A stretch of DNA of 64,000 bases from Galaxea fascicularis (GCA_948470475.1 OX419338.1:16844030-16908029), one strand, 5' to 3'; shown: positions 40,434 to 52,573, counted from the stretch's first letter. Notes: generated by a model from the sequence alone, not told the origin. Numbers and translations are program-made.

Positions 40434-43192
40434 CTGAGAAGGAAATGAAATTATTGGTATTGATATCAAACAATGTTTGCTGTGATGTTTTAGCTATTTG
40501 ACTGCTGTATGGGAGTGGAATTTAACCCAAAACTGAAACACTCAGTTGAACAAGCAATGATATAAAATCACAGGCACGAGCCTCCCGAGTAACACGAGTA
40601 ATTGAACACACCAGTCGAAAATTGGTGCGATTACTTATAACCAATGCAATGATGGAACGATATGAAATTTTTGGAAGCAAGTCATAGTACGCGAAATTGG
40701 TTTCGTCAAAAACATTCAACTGAACAGGAATGGGAGGGGAGGGGATGTATCCGGCAGCCTGATCACAAATTAAGGGTGCACTGCTTTCAGTTTACACCAC
40801 CAATCATATATCTAAGCGCTGCTTCAATAACCACCGTCTCGTTGCTCACAAGTGTATGGGATGATGTTTGAGATTGGTCGGATGTAATGATGCTTTTACA
40901 TCATACAGATACATTGTTATCTGTTATTTATAAACAATTTGTGGGAACCAAAAGCGCTTGAGTCTGAAATGCTTTTTTTTCTTTTATGTCATAAGCAATG
41001 TAAGGTTCAAAATATGGCAGCATCAGTACTCTTTCCAACCCTCTGCAAGTGGGGATGATATAGGAAGAACATGATAAGGCCCGGTAATTAACGCATTGTT
41101 TTCACAAGGTTCATGGAAGCTTACCTCTTAAGCCGGGAGTTTGGATTTCCACGGTAAGAAACGAGAGAGAAAAAAACCAAAAACGTTGGTAACCATGCAG
41201 TGGTGTTGTCTACTTTCGGTAAATTCTTCGAGGGATGAATGTTTCCTTGACCTTTCTCCTACAAAATTGACGGGGAGAAAGTAACAATCTTTTATTTTCA
41301 TTATGCAATTTACTTTGTTAGCTTGTAAGAATTGAAAGCCGGTGTAATACGCTTTTGAGCCGAATGTTGCTATCAAATCCTTCACCTTAAGGTAAATTGT
41401 GCTTTAAAATATTGCATGATTTAAATAGTAGAATTTTTTCCTCTTGCCTGAAAGTGAAGAGCTTTTATGGACAATCATATCCACTGGCGCAAGGATAAAA
41501 TGCTTGACTAACGGAAAAAAAGAAATTGGAAAACGAGGGAGACGTACAGCTTTTTATTATTAAAAACATAAGGATCGTTTACTTACTCGTTTGAAATATG
41601 CCACAATTTCAGATATCGCGGTGTCCTGTTCATGGGATGCTGTTATAACACAGAAGAATGCCTGATTTGTCCTGTCCACGTGACTGATTTGAAAATGGCA
41701 GCAAGGAAAGTCTGTCGAGTTCTCAGGCGAATTCCATGCAACGTTTGATTTTATCGTCTGAAATGTTAAGTAGATAAAAATATCACCACCAAAAGAAATC
41801 CATTTGCTTTGGTGATCAGAGGATACTGAAGTGAAACAAAAATCAAACGTACTTGTTTGACAGACGTTGGGCCGGGGTGAAGATGACATTGGGAGGGGAG
41901 GGTGCGGAGCGACAGAGCTTGTTTCAAGCATTATAGCTACTACCTTGGACGCAGTGTTTCAGAGCAATACCCCTGGTTTGAATTCGTTTGCAACTTTAAG
42001 CATAAACTTGGCTCGCTGTGTAATTGCACACCAGTACCTATTTCCTTTCCAACTGTAAAATGTCACTGAAGGTCTCCCTTTGAAATCTTAGGATTGCTTA
42101 GAACTACGATTTCTAGATGCCTCAGTTCTGTAGCTTACTAACCTTCACTTCGCTTCCTTTAATTTTCCATCCTGGTTGTAAAGCGCTGAGTTCAATTCTG
42201 ATATCTTTCTTGCTGTTGGACACAAACATTCCAGCCAGCGGTACCAGTAATCTGTGACCTCTTTCCTCTTCTTTCTGGCACACCTGCTGTTTGTCATAAA
42301 AAGGTCTGTGTATAAGTTGCGTGTTGTATGCAACGATCCGATACATTTGAGGCAATTGCATTAGGTTTGTCCTATAAGTCACTCGATTGCAAATTCACCT
42401 GAATATGAGTATGTATATTCTCAACACTGTTCGCCTTACATTTGGTGATGGAAATGGCGAGAAGAACTTGTTAAACAATCAAGACCTTTGTTACTAATTG
42501 ATAATTTCCTTTTTTCGCACAACCTTTATGTTTGATTGAGCAGTGTTACTTTAAGGAGAAATTAAAGATTGGTCACTCTTAGGGGATAAATTAGGGTTGG
42601 TCCGTATATATGAGCCTTATAGAATGGTACATGAGGGGATTACAAAAAACGAATTCAATCGAACAACGGATAACACAGCATCTGCAAAGCCTGGGCATAA
42701 GCTGTGATCAACATGCATTAAGGAACAGTACCTGGATACTACTTTCATTACTGGGCGTATTGACAGGAATATGCTTTGGAATTACCTTGTAAGCTGTTGT
42801 TGTATCATCTACCAGATAAACCCAGATCTTCCAGTCTTTTCCTTGTGTGGGCTCTTTTCCAAAGATCATCAGTTGCATTCGTTTCTGATCATCTTTTCCA
42901 GGTTTTCCAAAAGCTGCGATTTCAAGGTCTTCCTTTAGTCTCGGGAGGGTCACTTCAATGTCGTTATGTTTGTGTTCTACTTTGGCATCTGGGTAAACGT
43001 CTTTTATGCTTTTCCAGTCTCCTCTGGAGCGACCTAGTGTTTGTCGGCATTTGATATCGATATCCCATTTGTTACCTCGTGTCATTAGACAGCAGTGTTC
43101 AATCAGAACGGATGGAGAACTTCCCTGAAAATTTCTGTAACAACCGCTGACCTGAAGCATCTTTGGACCATGATGTTCAACGACGTCATGTC
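40313..43192 (-). CDS. ZU5-UPA domain protein, copy A (partial gene)
   Basis: Three well-supported exons join in phase on the minus strand. 43192-42786 holds SPSVLIEHCCLMTRGNKWDI, VYPDAKVEHKHNDIEVTLPR and DWKIWVYLVDDTTTAYK, a ZU5-like segment entering UPA. 42286-42143 holds HRLLVPLAGMFVSNSKKDI and RIELSALQPGWKIKG. 41757-41587 holds PCCHFQISHVDRTNQAFFCV and ends AYFKR. This layout matches the UPA domain of UNC5, PIDD and ankyrin, where ZU5-UPA forms a signalling supermodule often followed or preceded by a death domain. No death domain was found. The first exon starts mid-codon, so one or more 5' exons lie above 43192. Possible 3' exons are 41258-41121 and 40433-40313 (KHHEPHYLTKK). The coding region shown is incomplete. 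Confidence 0.75.
41121..41258 (-). CDS. Candidate 3' exon of ZU5-UPA copy A
   Basis: After an acceptor (TTTTGTAG) the phase-0 frame reads EKGQGNIHPSKNLPKVD and runs on to a TAA at 41121. Copy B has the same acceptor and EKGQEMIHPSKNLPNVD (57487-57338). The frame fits the phase-0 donor of the preceding exon (CGA|GTAAGT). Conservation falls off after this peptide in both copies, so the true 3' boundary is unclear. Confidence 0.45.
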   Translation of the reverse strand, partial: EKGQGNIHPSKNLPKVDNTTAWLPTFLVFFSLVSYRGNPNSRLKR

Positions 43193-44074
43193 CTAAAACG
43201 AAAACAAAATATTGTGTATTGTGCATTCTGTAAAATAACTACTATCAAAAGTGGACTGAATTTAATTCTTTAGTTCAGGAATTAGCTCCTTCCTTCCAAG
43301 TTCATTTCCACTACCTTTTCCAATACATGTTCAAATCCAAGTCGCCTGATTGAGCGTTGGCTTAAAAATACGTGAAGCCACGAATTGAATCATAGAGATA
43401 AAATTATCTACTCAAAATATAAAAACAAAAAACAGGGGCTTAAAATGTCAGTTCTGATCAAATTGTCAATTTTGGCGCGATGTCGGTTGGAAGTTATTCC
43501 CAGGATTGCCCGCCGACCGTTGAATTGCCTACGAGATCTCCAGATTTACTATTAAATAATGGAGGATTTTTAGAATTTTTTGAGCTTTTTACCTCGAGAT
43601 TAGCTGGAGTAAGAAGGAACCTTTTAATGGCAATGTGGATTCTCTCCCCCCCCCCCCCTTCCCCCTCCTCAAAAGAAAAGTTACAACAAAGTAATATACA
43701 TATAATGTTCGGCTCCTGTCTTCTTGAAAGTAGTTTTCAATCAAATAACCAGGGAAAATTATCAGGTAACCTTGCTGTTGGTTCGTTTCTTACCCATTGG
43801 AAATGGTTTGGTTGGTTTTTAACTCCTTGGAGTGACAGCACTTTCTTGTGGCAATGCTATTTCGTACTGTGTCGAAGTTTGCGAATGTTCCTTATTTATA
43901 TCCCTTATAAACAGCGAACGTCGAAGCATATCCAATTTTGGTTTCACAGCGGAAAAACATTATCAATAGATAACCTGTCACTTCAGTTTCTGTGCCCATT
44001 GTTATGAAATAAACATGCCGTGACAGGATGTTTATATTTCAATCCGATGACCAATAAGGGATGTAGATATCGAA

Positions 44075-44086
44075 GGGGTTTTCCCC
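44075..44086. promoter_or_regulatory. NF-kappaB-like site
   Basis: GGGGTTTTCCCC contains a full match to the kappaB consensus GGGRNWYYCC. It lies 0.9 kb upstream of the first visible exon of ZU5-UPA copy A. Confidence 0.4.
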
Positions 44087-44463
44087 GCCTAAACGATGCA
44101 CAGTTCAGTATCAGTCACTCACACTGTATATTGTTGATTTGACATTAACCTTGAAAACGTGTCATTAAACCAACGTAATACCTAGGCGTGCTTAAGTTTG
44201 AATTTTGAACACTGCTTTAAAACAAGATAAATGCATGACATATATCACGGGAAAAGGGCAGAGAGCTAATAGACGAATCTCGCAATTTAGGTGAAACGCA
44301 ACTGTATTCTTACTAAACAACAACTTTACCGGAATTGGAATTACTTACAAGAAAGAGAAAACAACTTGTGATTTCATCTTTCTTTTACTAAAAGAGGGAA
44401 TTTTCCCGCTGAAAGTGAAAATGCTGTCCCAAGCAAATACGCTGACAACCCACAACGACCGTC

Positions 44464-44474
44464 GGGGAATCCCC
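44464..44474. promoter_or_regulatory. Perfect palindromic NF-kappaB site
   Basis: GGGGAATCCCC is an ideal 11-bp kappaB palindrome. The same 11-mer, with similar flanks (CGGGGAATCCCCT), occurs again 0.9 kb away at 45368-45378. Confidence 0.5.
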
Positions 44475-45367
44475 TGATCCTATATCAGCGGAAACAATTG
44501 TTCTCCCGATCGCTCAAGTCACGCGATCGGTTGAAATCACGAGAGAAAGTATTTTTGACTTTTTATGATAAAATGTCGCCCTTTCATTAAAAGCACTCAT
44601 CGCTAAAAATAATGAATTGGTAGATTGTCAAATAGATTGACGTTTCCTTTTCAAGAATAGAAAGATGACAGGAAGAAACAATAGATTGTTCCTACGTCAC
44701 ACTAGAGAGAGGGGAACATTCGCCATTTGCTTGAGTCGAAAAAAAATCAATTCTGTAAAATGATTTTGTTTCGATACGCTTAGGTTTAGCGATCGCAAGG
44801 AAGCAAGATTATAGTGTTATTCAACTAGTTCCTTAGAAAGCTACTGGGCGACGAGGTATACATGCATGACGGTACTAAAGAGCACAGTTTGTGCACAACA
44901 AGAGAAGTGATCGACGGAGTCAAAGACTCGTGAATTAAGAGCAACTGGGATTTTAAAGAAGAAGCTTGAAAGTCGTAAGTACCGATCGGATTTTTCTTTT
45001 CTCTGAATCATTTTGTTTTTCCTTTCTTTGCCTTTTTTTACTTGATATGCTATTCAAAGAAAAAATCTAATATCAAGGGAGAAAGAGATTGTTTTTCTCT
45101 ACAACAACATTGTTCAAGCGTATTTCAAATCGGCAGTTGCTACGTTAGGAGAGGAAGCTGCCGCCTAGATGGTTTTTCAAGTAACAATGATTTGCTTAAG
45201 TATGTTTTTCACCAATACCGCCATGTGATTTTAAGATCAATCACTTAACCTTATCGCTTTAATGAAAAGAACTTCCCTGAAAACTAATATCTATTATTTT
45301 GTTGTGGTCTTTTCCCGTAATGCATGACACAAACAAGGCACTGTTATGCAAATCAAAGCAAGCCGCC

Positions 45368-45378
45368 GGGGAATCCCC
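45368..45378. promoter_or_regulatory. Perfect palindromic NF-kappaB site
   Basis: Second copy of GGGGAATCCCC. A third G4Tn-C palindrome (GGGGTTTTTCCC, 45403-45414) is only 24 bases further on. Confidence 0.5.
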
Positions 45379-47700
45379 TAGCATACCACTTTCAGTTTCG
45401 TTGGGGTTTTTCCCGTTCGCCAGAGTAGCGTGCAAAGCCACTTTCACGAAATTCTGCCTATTAATCATATCTTAAAGCCGAGAACTAAATGTGAGTTCTA
45501 ATAGATAACAGATATTACCAAACTAATCGACGATTAACGATAAACTACTCCTGCTTCACTGACACCTTTGTCTTTGAGAGGCCTTCTATACTGAAAAACA
45601 GACTTGCCACAAGGTTATGTTCGCTTAAAGATTTTATTTAATGTAATTTGGAAATAACATTTGTATATAGCAGAGACTTCCAGTTGTTTGCTTCTCCGCC
45701 TCTAAAAAGGCTGTGCATTTAAAGAATACTCCTTGTATTCTGTTCCGCCCGTTTATCCTAGATAAAATTATGAAAAGCAAGTTCCTTCTCTTCTGTGTAT
45801 CTTTCGTTGGTCTTTTGTATTATCTTAGTAATTATTTTCTTTTTTCGATTTTGCCATTCTCAAGGATCGTAATTTTGTTGTGCAGTTTCATATCAATCAG
45901 TGAATGATTGAGTGATTTTTGTTTGACCAAAATACGCTGAGGTATGATAGTATTTCAGCTCAAACGATTCTTAGAAAAGAGGCAAATCATAATTTAAAAA
46001 TAACTGTTACTCCCTTGTAGCATCTTCCTGACCCTGATCTTAAAAATCTCACCTACTGCGTCACTAAGTCTTTGGTTCGGCTTTGCTTATTCTTTAGTGG
46101 AATGGAGCGAAACGGTCTTTCGTCGCTTTAAGACTTCCATGTCGGCTTTCTTAACCGTCGATTATTCTTATGGATTATATCTTTAAACATCACCGAATAC
46201 CCTGCGAAACAGAAAGATGATGACATGTGCAACTAATATTCCACGTGCTAGACACAGGAAGCGAAGGACTGGCAGAGTACAGTGATGGGTAGATCGAGTG
46301 AAATTAACTCTGAAATACCATATAGCCCGCATTTTCCAAGTTAAAAATTAGAACTTAAGAGCACATGCTTAGAAGAGAAAAAAACACAACTCGTATCAAT
46401 GAGCTTTCAGCAGAATAGAATTGTTCCAGAAAACAAGAGAAAATTTGCATTTTAGTACGAGGAAAATAAAAGTGTCCTTCGGAAAAACACACATGCCCAA
46501 TTTACTCCAACCGTCTAAGCCTCTTAATTAAACTATAAACCACATTCGCATTACTCAGTGATGAACGCCGCATCATCTTCATCTAACTGAATCAAATGGC
46601 ACTGTTAGCAATAATGTAGCCCTCGTCTTCGTGTAAAATATCGGCACACTTTTAACACGACGTAAACGTCCTGGGTACGAATATAAAGGGACTCTTAATT
46701 TTAGCTATGACATTGGCCGCCATGTTTGCAAGTCTGAGGAGATCACAGCGCATATTACGGTGAATTTTGAGTGACTTGTTAGGATAGCGCTATCATATAG
46801 CGTTATTATCCCTGTGGCAGTTTACTCCAAGCTACGGCAATCAAGAATCTCAGTTATGGTATTATGCTAAGTCTCCTCTCTTACAGTTGTGTATAACAAG
46901 ATCATGCGGGCTGTGCTCAACAATTGGCTCAGTTCAGATGATCGCGTCCTTGGGCCATGACGTCAAGCCCTCGGCTTTGTCTCCTGTATCCTCTATAATT
47001 GAATGGTAGGAGACCATAAGAACCCAGAACACTGTTTAAAATGCACACTCCAGTGCCTCGACAGACTCACGGAGTAAGATTTAATTAATTGCTTGAGGAT
47101 TATAGTTGTACTCTATTCAGTATACGAGCTAGCATTGGACTTCTCATTATGATAATCTGTAAAACATGCTACTTCCCTTAACAAAATGCTTGCCTATTGA
47201 TAGCCGCGGTTTATACAATGAACTAATTGTTGATAAAATGAGCGATAAATACTCTATGAAACCTGTTAAAATTAAATGAGCTTATTGTATACTCAACAAA
47301 ATATCTCGTTACCGATTGGTCAGTGAGGAATGCATAGTATGGGATTTCCGTATTGCACTCTCTCGAAATTTGAGCTTTAAAGTTAAAGTGCGTAACTTTT
47401 TAAAATACTGTAGTAAAGGTTTGTAATAAGGTTTGATTTGCCAGTCACAATTATTCCAAACCGTTGAAAAGCGTTTCGAGTAATGTGCCCTTTGGACGTA
47501 CAAAGTAGCTTTAGAAAGCGATTTTGTTGAGGATATAATAAACAGGAAATCGCATGCTCGTGCAATGCTTTGAATGGTTTTCAAATTGCACTCGCTTACG
47601 GCTCGTGGAATTACGAAAACTTTCAAAACATCACTCGTGCCCATAAATCAAGAAATGCACTCGCGTTAATGCGATTTCCTATACATAAACACCGCAACAA

Positions 47701-48017
47701 TGGCGGTTTTTATGCTAGAGACGCAAAATCCGTCCAGACGAATTGTGCGTCTCCCATGTTATTCGTCTAGTGTCAAGACGGGACGAAGTACAGAAGACAC
47801 ATAATCCGTCTGGGACGAACTTGGGCAAAGATTTAGGCGTCCAGAAGACCTTTCTCTCCAAATTCGTCGTTCAAGACGAATTGCGAAGGATAGTTCGTCT
47901 AAACTCATAATGCGTCTTGTGCCCGTCTTCATACTGGAGACGCAAAACCAGACGAAGTACAATTGTTTGCCCAAGGTCGTCCAGACGGATAATGCGTCTC
48001 TAGTATAAAAACGGCCA
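47701..48017. mobile_element. MITE with TGGCxGTTTTTAT ends, 317 bp
   Basis: Left end TGGCGGTTTTTATGCTAGAG then ACGC; right end GCGTCTCTAGTATAAAAACG then GCCA. The interior is filled with AGACG and CGTCT blocks, like the shorter 19295-19454 element. It ends 116 bases before the ATG of the following gene and may form part of its upstream region. Confidence 0.8.
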
Positions 48018-48132
48018 ATGTTTTAAATAAATGTTCACTAAAGCGACAGTTACTTACTAGCTGTCGTTCCGTCGGTGCTCTGATTCTACAAACTATCAAA
48101 CATAATGTGTTTTCGTTTTTGTATCTCCAAAG

Positions 48133-50481
48133 ATGTCAGATAACGTTTCAGTGGTTGATCAACGAGGCTCTGTAGATTCGAGCTGCGAGGATGAAACGTA
48201 CATTTTGGACATTTTCAGCTACGTGCAGCAGTCTGAAGGCTATGGAGAAAGTGAATCACTCAAACAGCTCTTCTTGTACATTGCTAAAGCCGGGGGAAAA
48301 GAGAGATCAACATTTATACAGGTACCCCCTGAGCTACGCCTATTCAAACGATTTCTTATCAATGTACACGGTCAAAGGTTTTGTTTGCTGAAAGGCCCCT
48401 CCAAGGGAACCTCAATAAAGTGTATACTTGTATGTTTCTATCCAAAAAATAATAATTCTATTTTTTATTGCAAAATGCAATGGAACTGTCAGGTGGTTAG
48501 CCTATGGGAATCTTAAGTTTCATTTGAGCACGTTCATATGTCGCCCTATTTAAACTGGTGTTGTGCAACCCTTGCAGGCCACATATGTAATTTTGGGGGG
48601 AGGGTTTTGTTGCAGGCTTTCAGAAGCCACAGTTAACTCTCCTTATTACGTTATGTTGAGTTATGTTCACTTGAATTGTCTTGTGGGTAACCTCCTATTT
48701 TTTTTTGTCTCAGGAAGAAAAAGCCAGATTGGGGTTACGCAGAGTCCATTCTGGTAAATTCTGTTGGAAAACGACCGAAGCAGCATGTTTGCTTGTAGCA
48801 ATACTGGAAATGGGAGACTTCCAAGCTAAGAAAACGGTAATGCCTGTGGCGGTAGCGTTTGAACTTGTGGATCGTTCCAATTTTGTATGTTGTGAAAGGT
48901 ACATGGAGGTGGCATCCTTCTTTTTTTGGTCTCTTATTCCAAAAACGCCTCCTGGTTGTAGGTATGAATTGAGTCGTGAACCGAGATCCAAACTCGCAGT
49001 CATGCGAGAGATATTGCATCAGATTCAGTCTGCTTAAAGTTTGACTGATGCTGCTATTCGCGAGTGTGACTACCTTGGAAAGGTGTTCAGTCCTGGATCA
49101 GGGCACATGACTATCAATGAAATTAAACCCTCCCCAAAAGAGTAATCCTGTATCTCTTTCAGACCTGTATTTTCATTGGTCCCTATGACCTGTACCTTCT
49201 TTTGTTGTCATATTTAGGGGTATTGTTTGTGTTCCATCATCTATTGTTTTGTTCTCCAATCGTAGACCGCGTTTGGAGAGCTACGGGGTCTCTTCCCCAA
49301 GATGCATAAATCTCATCCATTTCAGTTCATCCACATCAGCACTGCCGTTTGAGAACTTCAAGTTGGACAATGTGATATTTGTATGTTCCTTAAAATAAAC
49401 TTAAGTGCAATTTACCACACTGCAGGTTAAAAGACAAAAGATTAATGAGATGCGATTGACTGAGAAAATGACTTTCACCATGCCTTCTTGCAACGCATCA
49501 TCTATGAGAGTTGTAGCAAAACTATTCAATGAAGAAGAGATCCTGTTGGAAACGCAGCAGTTGAACGTTTCCCTTTCTATGGTGAGCAATATATTATGGT
49601 GTGTTCAGTGCTAGAAGACGAGCACTGCATAAGAAAAAATCTTTCAAGTAGGTTCTTAAAGGGACTACGTCAAGAAGGTTTTGTTGTTTTTGATCAATTC
49701 TTTCCAAAAACCGTTACTTGGAGCATTTATTTATACGAACAATGTTCCTGATAAATTATTAGGTGGATATAAAATTAATTTTATCAGAGAGAGCAACCTG
49801 TAATAAGGTTTTTGGTGTTTTTTGTCGAGATAGTAGAAAGTAGAAATAATTGGCCCAATTTTTTCAAGTTGCCGAATCCATTTCCATCCTTGACGCATTG
49901 GTAGCATCAGACGACAGGAAACAGTTTTAGTGTCATAACAGTCTTAAATAACAAAACTAGACCATTATATTTTTGGATCTCAATTGACGGCAAGACATAT
50001 TTTGAAATAGCCCCTTTAACTAAGAAAGACAAGAGATTGTGATCTATGACACCTACCTGCCTGAGGCAAATACGCCTAGCTATCGCCACGTTTGCACCAT
50101 TAAAAAAAAACTATGAAAATGTCTTCCTTGACGATTTAGACTCTCTATAAAGCTCTCTATGAAGCTTTCTAGCTCCGTTTCGTAATGTTTGTTTTTGTTT
50201 TGTTTTGTTTTGTTTTGTTGTTGTTGTTGTAGTTGTTGTTTTTTTTTTTTTTGGGGGGGGGGGGGTTATTTACAAGGCAGGAAAGAAAGGCTTCATTGCT
50301 AATCATTTGTAGTTTGCGCTTGAAAATACTTTAAATGTTTTCAAAAAGAGTTGATCAAGTAACTGGATTTATTTTGTTTTTTAATTTATTCATTTTCTAG
50401 CTCCCTCAGAAAGCTCCAAAGCCGGGAGTTGAACATGACTACATCAGCAGGCAACCCACCGAATCATCTTCATCAACATGA
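48133..50481 (+). CDS. Uncharacterised four-exon gene, 182 residues
   Basis: Exons 48133-48321, 48714-48836, 49426-49581 and 50401-50481 all join in phase 0 with standard GT-AG sites (CAG|GTACCC, ACG|GTAATG, ATG|GTGAGC; acceptors TCTCAG, CTGCAG, TTCTAG). The ATG follows directly after an AG, so a non-coding first exon is likely. The protein starts MSDNVSVVDQRGSVDSSCED, then has a helical LKQLFLYIAKAGGKERSTF, HSGKFCWKTTEAACLLVAIL, a charged KINEMRLTEKMTFTMPSC segment and a Pro/Ser-rich tail ending STESSSST-like. No signal peptide, membrane segment or known domain is recognised. A possible AATAAA lies at 50845. Uniform phase-0 introns and an undisturbed frame argue for a real gene; function unknown. 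Confidence 0.7.
50175..50270 (+). repeat. Low-complexity TTTTG / TTG / poly-T / poly-G tract
   Basis: (TTTTG)n passes into (TTG)n, then T14 and G13, all within intron 3 of the 182-residue gene, about 130 bases before its last exon. Confidence 0.85.
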
Positions 50482-51820
50482 CGTTCATGAACAGTTACGG
50501 CTTTATAGAACTGAGGATTATTTTTATGAGAAAGAGCGGATCGGTATAATATGAAGACAGAGATTAAATGAGCTGGTGCTAAACAAATTTTACGAATACA
50601 CAATGTAAAATTTGATTTATAATAATAACTACATTTGCATTGAAATCTTGAGAGCGGAGTTGTTGGCACCAGCGCGAGACCTTTGGTCGGCAGTGAACGT
50701 GCAAATGAAATATCGTAAATATTGTAAATATATTTTGCCTACGTAACTGAGAGTAGAAAGTAAACATGTAAGAAGGTAAACGTGTAAGAGACGTGAAAGT
50801 AAAAGTAAAACGTGAAAGAAAAACGTGAAACTAAACGTGTAAAAAATAAAGGACACTGTAGTTGTTTTGCTTCTCAGTGCCTTCTAAAATTAAATTACAC
50901 CTTCAAGTTTTCGTGACGATGTTATCGTGGGAATTTGATCTGTGGGTGTATGTCTGCCGTGATTGATCATAAATGAGTTGTGGTTTCACTTAGCTTTGAG
51001 GGAAGTACATATTTGGTGTATTTTTCTTGGGTTATGCCCTCGGTGAATAAATCTTTTTTTTTTTTTTTCTGAAGCATCTCAGCGGTCCGGACCCCTAAAT
51101 CCTTGAATCTGATTGGCTGATGGCGCGCACAGCAGCGGTCCGGACTGCTCTTAAAATGACAATTTTCACTTACTAAATATTTTAAACTAAAGTAAAACAT
51201 CAGCGGTGGAATAAAACCCTAATTATTCTACTAAAAGGCGAGTGTTCACTAAATTTTGTTCACAACACTTTGCAGTCGCTTTGGTATTTTTGGAGTTGTT
51301 GTTTTTCGTGAACTCAGTGTTGAGACGCTGTAAAACTGAATACAGCTAACTTCAGAGCTCAGGTTTTCGTTTTCTATTCGATATTTCCTTCGGAGTTGAA
51401 TTTTTTCATTTCGTTCCATTATAGGTCGGCAAATATAGGGAAAAACTGTGCCCTCGGCCTTGAGTTGACTTCGGGCACAGTTTTTGCCCATACGGACCTC
51501 CCAGCCGGTGAATAACATTTATATCCCCCTGTTATCTCAAAATAGGCCTTACGTAATATCCTACTTGATAAGTGCATTTTACGGCATGACAAGAAAAAAA
51601 CTTGGTAGCCAAAAGGTGATGTCGCAAAACACGCCTTGCTTATAACCGGGAATGAGTTAAAACCATCACACGTGACTTGATGTCAGTAAAAGATGTCTTC
51701 CCCTTACCCTCTCCCCTCCTCCCCTTCCCTGCATTGAATTGCACGCATTGTACACGTCTATTTATTACTTTTCAAAATAAGACTAATAGGTTCACATGTC
51801 GACTGGTGTATTATGTAGTA
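50482..51820. other. Intergenic, repeat-like, no gene
   Basis: A repeated ACGTGAAAGTAAA / ACGTGTAA pattern occurs at 50765-50850. The stretch 51030-51530 has GCCCTCGGTGAATAA and CCGGTGAATAACAT at its opposite ends, plus inverted TGTGCCCTCGG / CGGGCACAG blocks, as in a dispersed TIR repeat. Confidence 0.5.
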
Positions 51821-52458
51821 TTATTAAATTCTCAACCTCGGATAATGCAATTCTAGCTTTTTGATTGGTTCACTAGATCTCGGTTACCAGCCATTATACC
51901 TGCGTTTGACCTTATGGAAATGAATGCGTCAACGGTCGCTCGGCATAAAATTTTTCACGGAAAGCCAAAAAAAAGCAAGTTTCGTCGACCAAAAAAATGG
52001 ATGAAAAAAGCAGATTCGGTGAGCTCTCCACAGAGGAAATTCAAGATATTATGGACAAGGCCGTCCCAAAAACAATAAAAAACGGCCACAAAGTTCGGGA
52101 TGAGATTATTTAACGGTACGTATCAGTTAGGCTTTCCCCAGTATTTTTAGAACTGTAGTGTAAATGTCCACAATAATTACTCTTCCCGATGAGTTTGAGC
52201 TTTGAACACTTGAGAACACTGCAGTAAGGTTTTTACCCGTTCAAAGCATTCCGTGAACTTTGGATTACTGTAATTTCAGTTCAGCTGTACGCTTAATTTG
52301 CTTCGCTTTTGATTTTTCATTCAACTGTTCGCACGGCGGTGCACGTATCATGTGATCATGATATCATGTTGTTTTGGCGCCCGAAAGTCACATCACTTTC
52401 TGGTCGTTGCTTACACTTAAATGAAATTTAGAAAATCCGAAGGTTGAGAATTTAATAA
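51821..52458. mobile_element. 638-bp TIR element carrying a small ORF and splice donor
   Basis: The ends are TTATTAAATTCTCAACCTCG and its near complement ending GGTTGAGAATTTAATAA. Inside is an ORF (51997-52113) that resembles the N-terminus of tyrosine-recombinase (Crypton/KIAA1958-like) proteins common in cnidarian genomes. There is no recombinase or transposase body, so the element is non-autonomous. Confidence 0.65.
51997..52113 (+). CDS. 38-residue ORF, Crypton/KIAA1958-like N-terminal segment
   Basis: The ORF begins MDEKSRFGELSTEEIQDI and ends KNGHKVRDEII, followed by TAACG|GTACGTAT, which looks like a strong splice donor. The pattern [KR]FxELSxEEIxxIxDKAxPKxTK resembles the first exon of DUF3504/Crypton-type recombinase-derived proteins; assignment is from memory of the family pattern and is uncertain. 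It may be a captured or leftover first exon. Confidence 0.45.
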   Translation: MDEKSRFGELSTEEIQDIMDKAVPKTIKNGHKVRDEII

Positions 52459-52520
52459 AACAATTATTCCATTCGCGCTTGTTGGATATGAGATTGGTTA
52501 TAGCCAACTCGGCCCTACGG

Positions 52521-52573
<53 letters not shown>

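Larger units (their letters stand above)
43193..48132. other. Intergenic/5' flank between copy A and the next gene
   Basis: No supported exon, although missing 5' exons of copy A should lie here if the gene is complete. Four kappaB-like palindromes occur at 44075-45414 and a MITE at 47701-48017. A frame on the plus strand at 43480-44007 is long (175 codons) but low in coding character, with a proline run from a C14 tract. Confidence 0.5.

Noticed and set aside
43480..44007. 175-codon plus-strand frame
   Set aside because: Contains a proline run from a C14 tract, no domain, no splice support; chance frame.
47309..47644. 111-codon minus-strand frame
   Set aside because: No family resemblance, no splice context; lies in repeat-like sequence beside a MITE.
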